Shown here piece after piece: positions 17,791-26,600 of a stretch of DNA of 45,349 nt. The notes under the pieces were generated by a model. It saw nothing but the letters and a program-made list of their open reading frames with translations. It made no database searches and was not told the DNA's origin. Made by a program: the position numbers and the translations under genes. Numbering within the stretch: the first letter of the stretch is position 1; each line of letters begins with the position of its first letter. The stretch is from Gammaproteobacteria bacterium (GTDB lineage Bacteria; Pseudomonadota; Gammaproteobacteria; Steroidobacterales; Steroidobacteraceae), in contig PKXS01000079.1 of NCBI GenBank assembly GCA_003132425.1, positions 1 to 45,349 of the forward strand, in the 5' to 3' direction.

Positions 17791-19095
17791 ATGGCCTTGC
17801 GCTTACGCATCGTCAGCGAGCATGCAAACCGCCTTGGTGACAAAGCGACCAAGGTGTTCGGCGTGCATGGCGGCACCATTGGGCGCGGGACGGACAATGA
17901 GTGGATTCTACCCGACCCGGAGCGTTACCTCTCGGGCAAACATGCGCGAATCGACTTTAGGGCCGGAACCTACGTCCTCGTCGATACCAGTTCGAACGGC
18001 ACCTATGTCAATGGCGCGCAGGTGCCCCTGGGCAAGTATCATGACTATCTGCTGAAGGACGGCGACTACATCCGCTTCGGGGAATATGAATTGCTGGTCA
18101 GTATCGACAAGTGCAACGATTTCCCCCCCGAGCACAGTGCCATCGTTGCCTACGACGGTCAGAATCCCTCTTCCTCGGTCAAAAAGTCCACGGCCAATGA
18201 CCTGGGGGCGGATCTGGACCTGAGCCAACTTTTGGAGCCAAGCGATCAACTGGCGGTCGAATCCGGAGTACGTCCGCGCAATGCCTACGGCCAGCCAGTG
18301 ACCTCGGAGCGCGACGCGCCGGAGGGTGAGATCGAGGGCACTTCCGGCACGCCGTGGCACATGATGACCCGTCCGCTGAAAGTCGATACCAGCGCCATGC
18401 CTGCGCCGCGTGCGCCGAATCCCGCACTCTACGACGGGGACTTGGACATCGGTCTGACCTCGTTCTGCCGTGGGGCCGGCATTGACCCGCACTCCGTGAC
18501 CCCCGAAGCGCGCGGGGCGGCCCTGCAGCTTGCCGGCCAATTACTGCGTGAGGCCGTGCTCGGCCTCATGGATCTGAACCAGAGCCGCAACGAATTTCGC
18601 AATCGCTTTCGGATCGCGACGCCCTCCGCCGAGGCACCTGAGTCGCCCTTAAGCTTTTCGCGAGGGGTCGACGAGGCGCTGGTGCGCTTGTTGACGACGC
18701 TGTCGACGCGCGCCGGCTCGGTCGAAACGATTCGCGACAATTTCCGCGAGCTCAAGGCGCAGAACGGCGCATCGCTCGCCGCAATGCGCGCCGCGTTCGA
18801 AGAATTTCTCGCCCGATTGGATCCGAAGGAACTGGAGGAGCGTTTCGATCGCGCCACGAAGCGAGGCGTTTTCGGAGCCCAAAACAAAGGCAAGTATTGG
18901 GATCTGTACGCCGAGCTGTTTGCCGGCCTGGTGCAGCGTCCGGCGGACGGGTTCCCGCATTTGTTCGTCGAGACTTTCGCCAAGGCGTATGAGGCGAAGC
19001 TACGAGTGCTGATACCGCCGCGGCGCAGCGGGTTTGGCGCAGATCGAGCAGAACCGAGCGAACCGGAAAGCAAGGCGATCGGCGATCCCACTTAA
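17791..19095 (+). CDS. tagH: Type VI secretion-associated FHA protein TagH (orphan)
   Basis: The product has 434 residues. An N-terminal FHA phosphothreonine-binding domain (about 20-100) carries GRGTDNEW (31-38), the Ser-Gly-Lys-His motif (48-51) and SSNGTYVNG (67-75). A Pro/acidic linker follows. The C-terminal domain (about 220-420) contains TSFCRGAGID and then helices with EAVLGLMDLNQSRNEFRNRF, the conserved T6SS FHA C-terminal region. In Pseudomonas-type systems such proteins are read by the PpkA kinase/PppA phosphatase switch that controls T6SS assembly. No T6SS structural gene (tss) lies in this window, so its partners must be elsewhere or lost. ATG 17791 has GGAGG 8 bases upstream; the TTG at 17776 is not needed. 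Confidence 0.85.
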   Translation: MALRLRIVSEHANRLGDKATKVFGVHGGTIGRGTDNEWILPDPERYLSGKHARIDFRAGTYVLVDTSSNGTYVNGAQVPLGKYHDYLLKDGDYIRFGEYELLVSIDKCNDFPPEHSAIVAYDGQNPSSSVKKSTANDLGADLDLSQLLEPSDQLAVESGVRPRNAYGQPVTSERDAPEGEIEGTSGTPWHMMTRPLKVDTSAMPAPRAPNPALYDGDLDIGLTSFCRGAGIDPHSVTPEARGAALQLAGQLLREAVLGLMDLNQSRNEFRNRFRIATPSAEAPESPLSFSRGVDEALVRLLTTLSTRAGSVETIRDNFRELKAQNGASLAAMRAAFEEFLARLDPKELEERFDRATKRGVFGAQNKGKYWDLYAELFAGLVQRPADGFPHLFVETFAKAYEAKLRVLIPPRRSGFGADRAEPSEPESKAIGDPT

Positions 19096-19119
19096 CATGG
19101 TCTTCCCCGAGAGTTGCCG

Positions 19120-19791
19120 ATGCGGCTCCTAATCGTAGAAGACGATGATATCGTTGCCGATGCCATCGTCCGTGGACTGTCCGCGGCGCAGTATTCAGTG
19201 CACCGCGTCACGAGCGCTGAGGCGGCCTTAAGGGCGATCGCGGCCGAGGAATTCGCTCTTGCGGTAGTCGATGTCGGACTGCCGGGTGCGGACGGTTTGA
19301 GCTTGGTGCGCCGCCTGCGCACGGCGGGTAAAACGATTCCCACGCTCATTCTCACCGCACGCTGCACGCTCGCCGACAAGGTCAAGGCGCTCGATCTCGG
19401 CGCGGACGATTTTTTGGGCAAGCCCTTTGAAGCGGCCGAGCTTGCCGCGCGCTGCCGGGCGCTGGTACGCCGCGCAAATGGCGCGCTCGACGGCGTTATC
19501 AGACTCAATCGAATGAGCGTCGACTTACACGGCAAGCGGCTGCGCATCGACGACGCCGAAGTCGAGCTGACGGCGCGCGAATGGCTGGTGCTGGAGTGCC
19601 TGGTGCGCCGCACCGGATTGATCGTCTCCAAGGAGCGCCTCCAACAAGCGCTGGCCAATCCCGAGCAAGACATCACGCCGAACGCCGTGGAAGTGCATGT
19701 ATCGCGGCTGCGGAGCAAGCTCGGCAACGCCGCGATCATCCGCAGTCTGCGGGGTCTGGGATACCGCATCGAAGAAGCAAAATCTCCATGA
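19120..19791 (+). CDS. OmpR-family response regulator (TctD/QseB-like)
   Basis: The 223-residue product has a receiver domain (1-115) with acidic pocket Glu7/Asp8/Asp9, phosphoacceptor Asp51 in VVDVGLPG, Thr79 in ILTA and Lys101 in GKPF. An OmpR/PhoB winged helix follows (about 125-220), with ELTAREWLVLECL, the recognition-helix region NAVEVHVSRLRSKL and the wing SLRGLGYRIE. It is a DNA-binding transcription factor activated by the sensor kinase that overlaps it by 4 bases (ATGA). GAGAG lies 6 bases before ATG 19120. The target is unknown. Adjacency to the pilus operon suggests it as a candidate regulator, but TctD relatives usually control tricarboxylate uptake. Confidence 0.9.
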   Translation: MRLLIVEDDDIVADAIVRGLSAAQYSVHRVTSAEAALRAIAAEEFALAVVDVGLPGADGLSLVRRLRTAGKTIPTLILTARCTLADKVKALDLGADDFLGKPFEAAELAARCRALVRRANGALDGVIRLNRMSVDLHGKRLRIDDAEVELTAREWLVLECLVRRTGLIVSKERLQQALANPEQDITPNAVEVHVSRLRSKLGNAAIIRSLRGLGYRIEEAKSP

Positions 19792-21131
19792 CTTCGTCCA
19801 TCAGCCGCCAGTTGGTGTTCTGGCTGGCCGTGCCGCTCATGCTGTTGGCGCTCTGCGGTGCGTTGGTACACTACTTTAATAGCGTCGCTCCCGGGGTCAT
19901 CAGCAGCGACCGGCGCCTCAAGGAAGCGACCAACGTATTGATGGCGCATGTGCTGCTCCGGGACGGTCGGGCAACGATCGATTCAACTTCGGGCGGCAAG
20001 GGTGCCCTGCCGCTGCCCGACTCCATCAAGTACGCGCTGCGCGATCCTCCGGGACGCTTGCTCGCCGGCGATGCGCAATTGCCGATCGAGCCGCTGACGA
20101 GCGCCAATGCTCAGGTCTTTGCGATGGCGCAAATCGATCGCCGCAGCCTGCGCACGCTGACCACGAGATTCGACACCAAATTTGGAGTCATCATGATTAC
20201 GGTTGCGGATGCGCGGGCGGCCGCCGATCCGGCCGCGCGGTTCGGGTTCATGAGCACCCTGCTTTGGGATTTCGTGCAGCTGGATATCACGTTGGTGTTG
20301 ATTTGGGTCGGAATCCAGCTCGGATTGCGGCCGATCAAGAGAATGCGCGACGAGATTGCCGAGCGCTCGCCGCTGGATTTGCGCCCCATCGCTGAATCGT
20401 CCGTACCGCGCGAAATCGCCCCCATCGCCGTCACGCTGAATCGCTTGTTCCTCATGCTGCGCACGTCGGTGCAGTCGCAGCAGCAGTTCATCGCCAACAC
20501 GGCGCACCAATTGCGCACGCCGATCACGGGGATGCAAGCACAGCTCGACCTGCTCGCGGCAGAACCTGCGGCCGAGCCGCTCAAAGCCCGCTTGCTGACC
20601 CTGCAAGAGGGGATCCGGCAATTAGCGCACTCCGCCAATCAACTGCTGACCCTGGCGCGGGCGGATCCAGCCGTGAATATCGCCGCCAAGAATCAAACCG
20701 TGGACTTGAAGATCATCGTGGGCGAGGTGGCGGCCAGGTTTTTTGATCGCGCGCTCAAGGCCAATATTGATTTGGGTGTCGAGGCAATGCCGGTAGCCAT
20801 CACCGCCGATCCCTCGCTGCTCGACGATCTGGTGAGTAATCTGGTCGACAACGCCTTGAAGTACACGCCGGCCGGTGGCAGCGTCACGGTCAGTGCCGGC
20901 AATATTGAGGGCCGGCCGTATCTCGCGGTGGAGGACACGGGACCGGGCATCCCCGAGCCGGAGCGCCAACGCGTCCGCCAGAGATTCTACCGGCTGCCGA
21001 ATTCCCCGGGTCACGGCAGCGGCTTAGGATTGGCGATCGTCGAGGAGATCGCGCAGCTCTATGAGGCATCCCTGACTATTGGCCCTGGAAACGGCAATCG
21101 AGGCACCCTGGTGCGCCTGCAGTTTCCCTAA
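19788..21131 (+). CDS. Sensor histidine kinase (TctE-like)
   Basis: This is an inner-membrane kinase of 447 residues. TM1 is at about 9-30 and TM2 at about 155-178, with a periplasmic sensor between them that resembles the 2CSK_N domain of TctE-type kinases (SDRRLKEA start, then ...PPGRLLAGDAQLP). The HisKA domain has FIANTAHQLRTPITG with phosphoacceptor His240. The ATPase domain has the N-box DNALKYTPAGG, G1 EDTGPGIP, an F-box-like RFYRLP and G2 GSGLGLAIVEEIA. All catalytic motifs are intact. It is translationally coupled to the response regulator. The ligand cannot be read from sequence; organic acids are the known ligands of TctE relatives. Confidence 0.9.
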   Translation: MTSSISRQLVFWLAVPLMLLALCGALVHYFNSVAPGVISSDRRLKEATNVLMAHVLLRDGRATIDSTSGGKGALPLPDSIKYALRDPPGRLLAGDAQLPIEPLTSANAQVFAMAQIDRRSLRTLTTRFDTKFGVIMITVADARAAADPAARFGFMSTLLWDFVQLDITLVLIWVGIQLGLRPIKRMRDEIAERSPLDLRPIAESSVPREIAPIAVTLNRLFLMLRTSVQSQQQFIANTAHQLRTPITGMQAQLDLLAAEPAAEPLKARLLTLQEGIRQLAHSANQLLTLARADPAVNIAAKNQTVDLKIIVGEVAARFFDRALKANIDLGVEAMPVAITADPSLLDDLVSNLVDNALKYTPAGGSVTVSAGNIEGRPYLAVEDTGPGIPEPERQRVRQRFYRLPNSPGHGSGLGLAIVEEIAQLYEASLTIGPGNGNRGTLVRLQFP

Positions 21132-21212
21132 CTGCGAACCGCGTCTCAATCTGCGCGTCCGCGACGCCTGTCGTCAGGTTCAAGCAAGTTTACCTCCTTA
21201 AGATCCTCCCCC

Positions 21213-21779
21213 ATGAGCGCAATGCTATCCATGCGGCGGAACCCGGGATTCACGATAATCGAACTCGTGGTTGTCATAATGATCGTGGGAATCCTCTTCG
21301 CCATCGGTCTGCCCTCGTACAAGTACGTGACCACCTCCAACCGGATGACCAGCGAAGTCAACCTGCTGCTCGGCGACATGCAATTCGCGCGCAGTCAGGC
21401 GATCAAAGAAGGTCAACCCGTGACCGTATGCATTTCCACAAACGGCATCCAGTGCGCGGGCGTGGGAAACGTCAATTGGCAAGACGGATGGATCGTGTTC
21501 ATGGACATCAATGCCACTAAATCTGTTCCAGCGGTTTCGGACATATTGCGGGTTGAGCCAAAATTTACCAGCACCGATACTTTCGTCGCCAGCAGCCCGG
21601 TGTTTTGGGCAGCCACCTTCAATCGCGCGGGTTATGCGCCTACCGGCGTGGCAACCACCCTTACGGTGAACTTGCACGACTCCACGGACAACGCGCAGTG
21701 GACGCGTTGCCTCGCCGTGACGCCCATTGGCTCGCCGTCGACGGAAAGAGCCGGAATCGGGACGCCGCCATGTACCTGA
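21213..21779 (+). CDS. fimT: Minor pilin FimT/FimU (GspH family)
   Basis: This is a type IV pilus minor pilin. Residues 9-34 hold the class III signal and hydrophobic helix: a short basic leader ends in PG, and the mature protein starts FTIIEL with the conserved Glu5. PilD cleaves after that Gly and methylates the Phe. The rest is a GspH/FimT-like globular head (QFARSQAIKEG, then NWQDGWIVFMD, typical of the family) with two Cys near the C-terminus (in TRCLA and PPCT) that probably form a disulfide. Three in-frame ATGs (21213, 21222, 21231) are possible starts; the last would leave the shortest leader. It is the first gene of the minor-pilin operon and overlaps pilV by 10 bases. Confidence 0.9.
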   Translation: MSAMLSMRRNPGFTIIELVVVIMIVGILFAIGLPSYKYVTTSNRMTSEVNLLLGDMQFARSQAIKEGQPVTVCISTNGIQCAGVGNVNWQDGWIVFMDINATKSVPAVSDILRVEPKFTSTDTFVASSPVFWAATFNRAGYAPTGVATTLTVNLHDSTDNAQWTRCLAVTPIGSPSTERAGIGTPPCT

Positions 21780-22300
21780 ACCGTACACGCAATCGCAAGC
21801 GATCCGCCGGCTTCAGCCTGGTCGAGGTCATGGTGGCGCTCGTCATCTGCTCCATCGGGCTCTTAGGGCTGGCGAAGATGGAATCCCTTGCGCTGTCCAG
21901 TACCGGTGTTGCCGCCGCGCGTTCGCTTGCTGCGATCCAAGCGTCCAGTCTCGCCGCCGCCATGCATGCCAACCCTGGCTATTGGGCCGCGGGCATCGCG
22001 CCGGCTAGCACGACGGTGAATGCGGCAACCGCTACCACGGCCGTGACCGCGTGTACGACTCCCGGCGCGACGAGTTGCATCCCTGCCGCCCTGGCCGCCT
22101 ACGACCTACAGCAATGGGCGGTCGCCTTGCAGGCCCTATTGCCGGGCTTCCTGTCCACCATTACGTGTTCCCTGGGGACTTTTCCGGTCACCTGCACCAT
22201 CCAAATTCAATGGGCGGAAAATGCCGTCGCGGCCAACGCGCAGCAAACCAACATGGCTGTGATACAGGCGCCGACCTATGTGTTGTACGTGCAGCCATGA
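21770..22300 (+). CDS. pilV: Minor pilin PilV
   Basis: The 176-residue pre-pilin has leader cleavage at SAG^FSLVE (Glu5 present) and a hydrophobic helix (MVALVICSIGLLGLAKME). The PilV-type N-terminal domain contains QASSLAAAMHANP, which matches the family's usual A..R/A..M..NP pattern. Three or four Cys in the head probably form disulfides. PilV, with FimU/FimT, PilW, PilX and PilE, forms the priming complex that starts pilus assembly and carries PilY1 to the tip. The start lies inside fimT (10-base overlap), and the stop overlaps the pilW start as ATGA. Confidence 0.9.
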   Translation: MYLNRTRNRKRSAGFSLVEVMVALVICSIGLLGLAKMESLALSSTGVAAARSLAAIQASSLAAAMHANPGYWAAGIAPASTTVNAATATTAVTACTTPGATSCIPAALAAYDLQQWAVALQALLPGFLSTITCSLGTFPVTCTIQIQWAENAVAANAQQTNMAVIQAPTYVLYVQP

Positions 22301-23079
22301 ACACGAAAACTGCACATCGGGGCTTCACCTTGGTCGAGTTGATGATCGCCCTCCTCATTGGATTGTTCTTGATCGGCGGTTTGTTGACGTTGGTGCAAGC
22401 CATGAAGCGCACCAACACCACGCAAAGCGGGCTGTCGCAGCTGCAGGACAACGAGCGCGTGACCATGACTCTGATCACCGATGTGGTCCAGTCCACGGGC
22501 TATTTTCCGAATCCCTTGGTGAACTCCGCCGCCTCTGAATTCCTGGTCGCCGCCCCGTTCACGATTGCCGGCGAGGCTCTCGTCGGCAGCGGCAATTGGG
22601 GAGATCCCGCGCCGGGAAATACCATTACGGTGCGCTACGCCACCGCGGGCGGCGATGGCGTCATCAATTGCAGCGGCGCCACCAGCGCGGTGGCCGCCGT
22701 GTTCGTCAACCAGTTCAGCGTCGATAACAAGGGTAATCTTAACTGCCAACTTACCACGGTGATCGGCGGCGTCAGCACTGTGCAAAACATTCAGCTGGTC
22801 AGCGGCCAGACCAACGCCGCCGGCGTGCTGGTCAGCGGCGTGACGCAACTGCAGATTTACTACGGTGTGCAAACCAACACTGCCGTCAGCACCAATTCGA
22901 TCGACACCTACCTCGACGGCAACACAGTGACCGCCGACGGTTACTGGGGCAATGTGAAGTCGGTCAAAATTACGCTGACCTTCGTCAATCCCTTGTCGGG
23001 CCAGGCCGGGCAAACCTCGGCCACGATTCCCTTCACTCGAGTGGTCGATGTGATGAATATGACGGGGGTCACGACATGA
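22297..23079 (+). CDS. pilW: Minor pilin PilW
   Basis: The 260-residue pre-pilin has cleavage at HRG^FTLVE (Glu5 present) and a long hydrophobic helix (MIALLIGLFLIGGLLTLV). The PilW-like head has the family feature LQDNERV.MT.I.DVVQ.TGYF, where the aligned helix precedes a Gly-rich beta region. The true start is ATG 22297, overlapping the pilV stop by 4 bases; the open frame extends upstream inside pilV but is not coding there. The stop overlaps pilX by 4 bases. PilW bridges the PilVWXE core in Pseudomonas models. Confidence 0.88.
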   Translation: MNTKTAHRGFTLVELMIALLIGLFLIGGLLTLVQAMKRTNTTQSGLSQLQDNERVTMTLITDVVQSTGYFPNPLVNSAASEFLVAAPFTIAGEALVGSGNWGDPAPGNTITVRYATAGGDGVINCSGATSAVAAVFVNQFSVDNKGNLNCQLTTVIGGVSTVQNIQLVSGQTNAAGVLVSGVTQLQIYYGVQTNTAVSTNSIDTYLDGNTVTADGYWGNVKSVKITLTFVNPLSGQAGQTSATIPFTRVVDVMNMTGVTT

Positions 23080-23660
23080 TCGCTCGACGACGGCAATTCG
23101 GTTCGACGCAGCGCGGCATGGTCCTGATCACCGCTCTGCTGATGCTGATCATTGTGACGATCTTGGCGGTCGGCATGTTTCGCAGTTTCGGGCTGGACGA
23201 AAAGATCGCGGGCAATGTGCGCGAAAAACAGCGCGCGCTGAGCGCCGCGGAAACCGCCGAGCAGTACGCGGAGTATTGGCTGTCGAACGGTAGCAGCACC
23301 GGTAATGTCACTTGCACGGGTCTGGTTGCCTCCACTGTCGGCCAGGTATGCACGAACACGCTGCCGACCGTCGTGGCCAATGTGGCCCAAGTGCCGTGGC
23401 AAATCGGCGCCGTCCCCGTGGGAGTCACCTACGCACCGAGTTTGCCGACCCCAATGAACATCTCCACGGCAGGGGGCGCGGGCAACTACTATGCGACGCC
23501 GGTTTTTTATATTTCCTACCTCGGCATCTCGGGCAACGGTCTGCAAACCTACTATCAGATCGATGCGGTTGGTTATGGCGGCAGCCCGGATACCGCGGCT
23601 GTCGTGGAAAGCACTTACATGGTGCAGCAGAGCAACGTGTGTTTGTCGTGCAGTCAGTGA
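23076..23660 (+). CDS. pilX: Minor pilin PilX
   Basis: The 194-residue protein starts with a basic leader ending QRG, then MVLITALLMLIIVTILAV. The mature position 5 is Thr, not Glu; loss of Glu5 is common in PilX and in the related GspK-type tip pilins. After the helix comes the PilX N-terminal signature: EKIAGNVREKQRALSAAETAEQYAE. Two C-terminal Cys (NVCLSCSQ) and further Cys at CTG/VCTN suggest disulfides. It overlaps pilW by 4 bases (ATGA). The reading frame of pilY1 begins right after, with a possible GTGA overlap at 23657. Confidence 0.88.
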   Translation: MIARRRQFGSTQRGMVLITALLMLIIVTILAVGMFRSFGLDEKIAGNVREKQRALSAAETAEQYAEYWLSNGSSTGNVTCTGLVASTVGQVCTNTLPTVVANVAQVPWQIGAVPVGVTYAPSLPTPMNISTAGGAGNYYATPVFYISYLGISGNGLQTYYQIDAVGYGGSPDTAAVVESTYMVQQSNVCLSCSQ

Positions 23661-23677
23661 ATACCAAAGGATGGCTT

Positions 23678-26600
23678 ATGATGAATGCGAAACTGATAAC
23701 TGTCGCGCTAGTTCTGGCTCTTGCCGGCCTAGTTCCTACGACCGTACGGGCACAAGCGGGATCGTGCACCAGCTCGAGCGTGACGGAAAACTTCACCGGC
23801 GCCACGACCAACTGCAGCTGGTACTTCATCAATGGCGCGTGCCTAACGGCCGGATCTACGACCACGACCACCAGTCCGGGGTTGGTGCCGTCGTGCGCCG
23901 CATTGTCGGCGGCCGGGCAGTACTACAACGGCGTGACTTTGGTGGGCGGCGACACCGGCACCTTGCCTGACACCGTCGCCAAGGGCGGCGCTCTGCGCCT
24001 GACCAACGATACCGATACCGAAAATGGCGCCATCATTTCCGCCGTGCCGTTTTCGCTGGCGAGCACCGGGCTGCAAGTCACCTTTACCACCGAGGCCTAC
24101 GAGGGCGACTCCGGCGGCGCCAATGGCGACGGCGCAGACGGCATCAGTTTCTTCCTGCAGGATGCGAGCGCGCCCAGTGTGACGCTCGGGGACTGGGGCG
24201 GCAGCTTGGGCTACACCTGTTCGAACGTCAACGACAGTGCGACCCAGGGTTATGACGGCATGGTCGGCGGCTACATCGGGCTGGGTATCGATGAGTACGG
24301 GAACTTCCTGAACGGCACCGAGATCACGAATACCAGCGGGGCCCCGACGTTCTCCGCCGGTGCGGACAATACTTCCAGCGGCTACGGTTACGTGCCGAAC
24401 CGTGTCGGTCTGCGCGGCGCGGGCAGCACCGCCTGGAGCTATCTCAGCACCAATGCGACAACCTCCTCGTACTACCCGCTGACTCTGACGGCGGCGCAGC
24501 AACAGGCTGCCGTAAGGCAGGCCTGTCAGACGGGCTATGTGTGGAACTACACGCACGTTACGCCCTTCACTGTAGCCAATGGCGGTCTGACTACGAACGG
24601 TGAACCGAATCCTTACAACGCGACTCCGGTGACGACCGTCACCTTGCCGAACTACGCTGCCATTCCGAACGCGAATGCGGTTCTGACGCATTTGATTGCC
24701 AATGAGGCGGCTACGAAACGCGGCTACGCCACGACGACGACGACCGGTGCCAATTTCGGAATCCCGATTACTTATAATTTGAGCATCTCGCCCGCCGGAC
24801 TCTTGAGCCTCTCGTACAGCTACGACGGCGGCAATTTCCAGCCCATCATCACGGGTCAGAATATCACCACCTCCAACGGTCCCCTGCCCGCCAGCGTGCG
24901 CTTCGGCTTCGCCGGATCCACCGGCGGCAGCAGAAATATTCACGAGATCATGTGTTTCCAAGCCCAACCGCAAAACTCCGCTTCGAGTTCCGCGGGCCTT
25001 AACCAGAAGCAGACGGCCAAGGTTCAAACCGGCACGCAGGTGTATTTTGCTTTCTACAATTCGAGCAACTGGACCGGCTCTCTGACCTCGCAGTACTTGG
25101 TCTATCCCACGGGCAATCCTGCGGGCCTGTACATTGATCCGAACGTGAACTGGGACGCCTCCTGCGTCCTGACCGGTGTTCCGACGGGACAAACCTGCGC
25201 GACCACGGGAGTCGCCGGGCCGATCACGGCGGAAGACCCCGATGCCGGCCGTATCATCTGGGGCTACAATAGCTCGGCGCCCGTGGGCAACCCGACCGGC
25301 GGCGGCGTCGCTTTCACCTGGTCCGCGGCGGGCGCCACCCCCCTATCTGCCAACGAACAGACGAATTTGAATTTCGGCGTCAGCCCGGCGCCGCCCTCGG
25401 GCAGTGAGAAGAACAATTCGCTGCTGGAATACCTGCGGGGCGTTCGCGCCGATGAACAGACGGCCTTCGGCTATGGCCTGTACACCCCCACCGTGAACCC
25501 CAGCGGCTTTCGCGCGCGCACCAGTGTGCTCGGCGACATCGTCGATTCCAGCCCCACCTGGGTAGGGCCGCCGTCGGCTTCCTTTCCGGTGTCCTGGACG
25601 GACAAGCTGTATCCCGCCGAAACCTTGCAGGAGAACTCGGGCCCCAACTATGCCAGCTTTGAAACCGCCTACAACGGCCGGATGAACATTGTCTACGCGG
25701 GCGCCAACGATGGTTTTCTGCACGGCTTCCGCTCGGGATATTTCAATAACGGCACTTACGTCGGCACCACCGTCGGCACGACCTTTACGGCGACGGATAA
25801 CGACGGCCAAGAGGTCTTGGCGTTCATGCCGGGCTACGTGGCGAACGCCATCAACAGCGCCACAGTCGCCGGCAGCTCGCCCGCTACCCCCAATTATGTC
25901 CTCGATTACTCGAGCCCGCTGTATGCGCACAAATTCAATGTGGACGGTACGCCGGGTACGGGCGACCTCCATTACGGCGGCGCCTGGCACACCTGGCTGG
26001 TCGGCGGCTTGGGAGCCGGCGGCAACGCGATTTACGCTCTGGACATCACCGATCCCACGCAATTCACGCAGGCTAACGCCGGCACGGGCGTGATCGGCGA
26101 ATGGAGCAGTTCGAACACGACCGTGTCCACAACGTCCGGCACAGGAGTGGTGACCACCACCGTAACCGGGTGGACGTCGAATTTTACTTGCAGCGGCAAT
26201 ATCCACTGCGGCGCCAATTTGGGCAAGACCTTCGGCACGCCGCAAATCCGCCGCTTCCACAATAACCCCGCCGTCGGCGGCCCGACCACATCGTGGGGCG
26301 CCGTATTCGGCAACGGCAGCGGCAGCTTTAGCGGCGATGCCGGTATTTTCGTCCTGCTCGCGAATAACAGTGGTCAGCCGACGCTCTATTATCTCAGCAC
26401 CGGAGTCGGGTCCAACTATAGCGAGAACTACACCTCCGGCGTGATCACCCATACCGCCGGTAACGCCAACGGCATTTACTACGTCTCGCCCGCGGACCTC
26501 GACGGCGATCACGTGACCGACTATGTCTATGCAGGCGATATGCAGGGCAATATCTGGCGCTTCGACTTGACCAGCCCCAACCCCGCGAATTGGGCGGTGA

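Noticed and set aside
2884-19095. A kinase-TagH phospho-switch as a confirmed system in this window.
   Set aside because: The kinase carries a cNMP domain not typical of PpkA, no PppA phosphatase or T6SS gene is present, and the two genes are 13 kb apart. It stays a hypothesis only.
21180-21210. A strong Shine-Dalgarno-like TAAGGAGGT on the minus strand just upstream of fimT, with a TTG 5 bases on.
   Set aside because: The frame after it is only about 14 codons with no family pattern. The sequence simply reads as an anti-SD-like CCTCCTTA on the plus strand and is probably chance.
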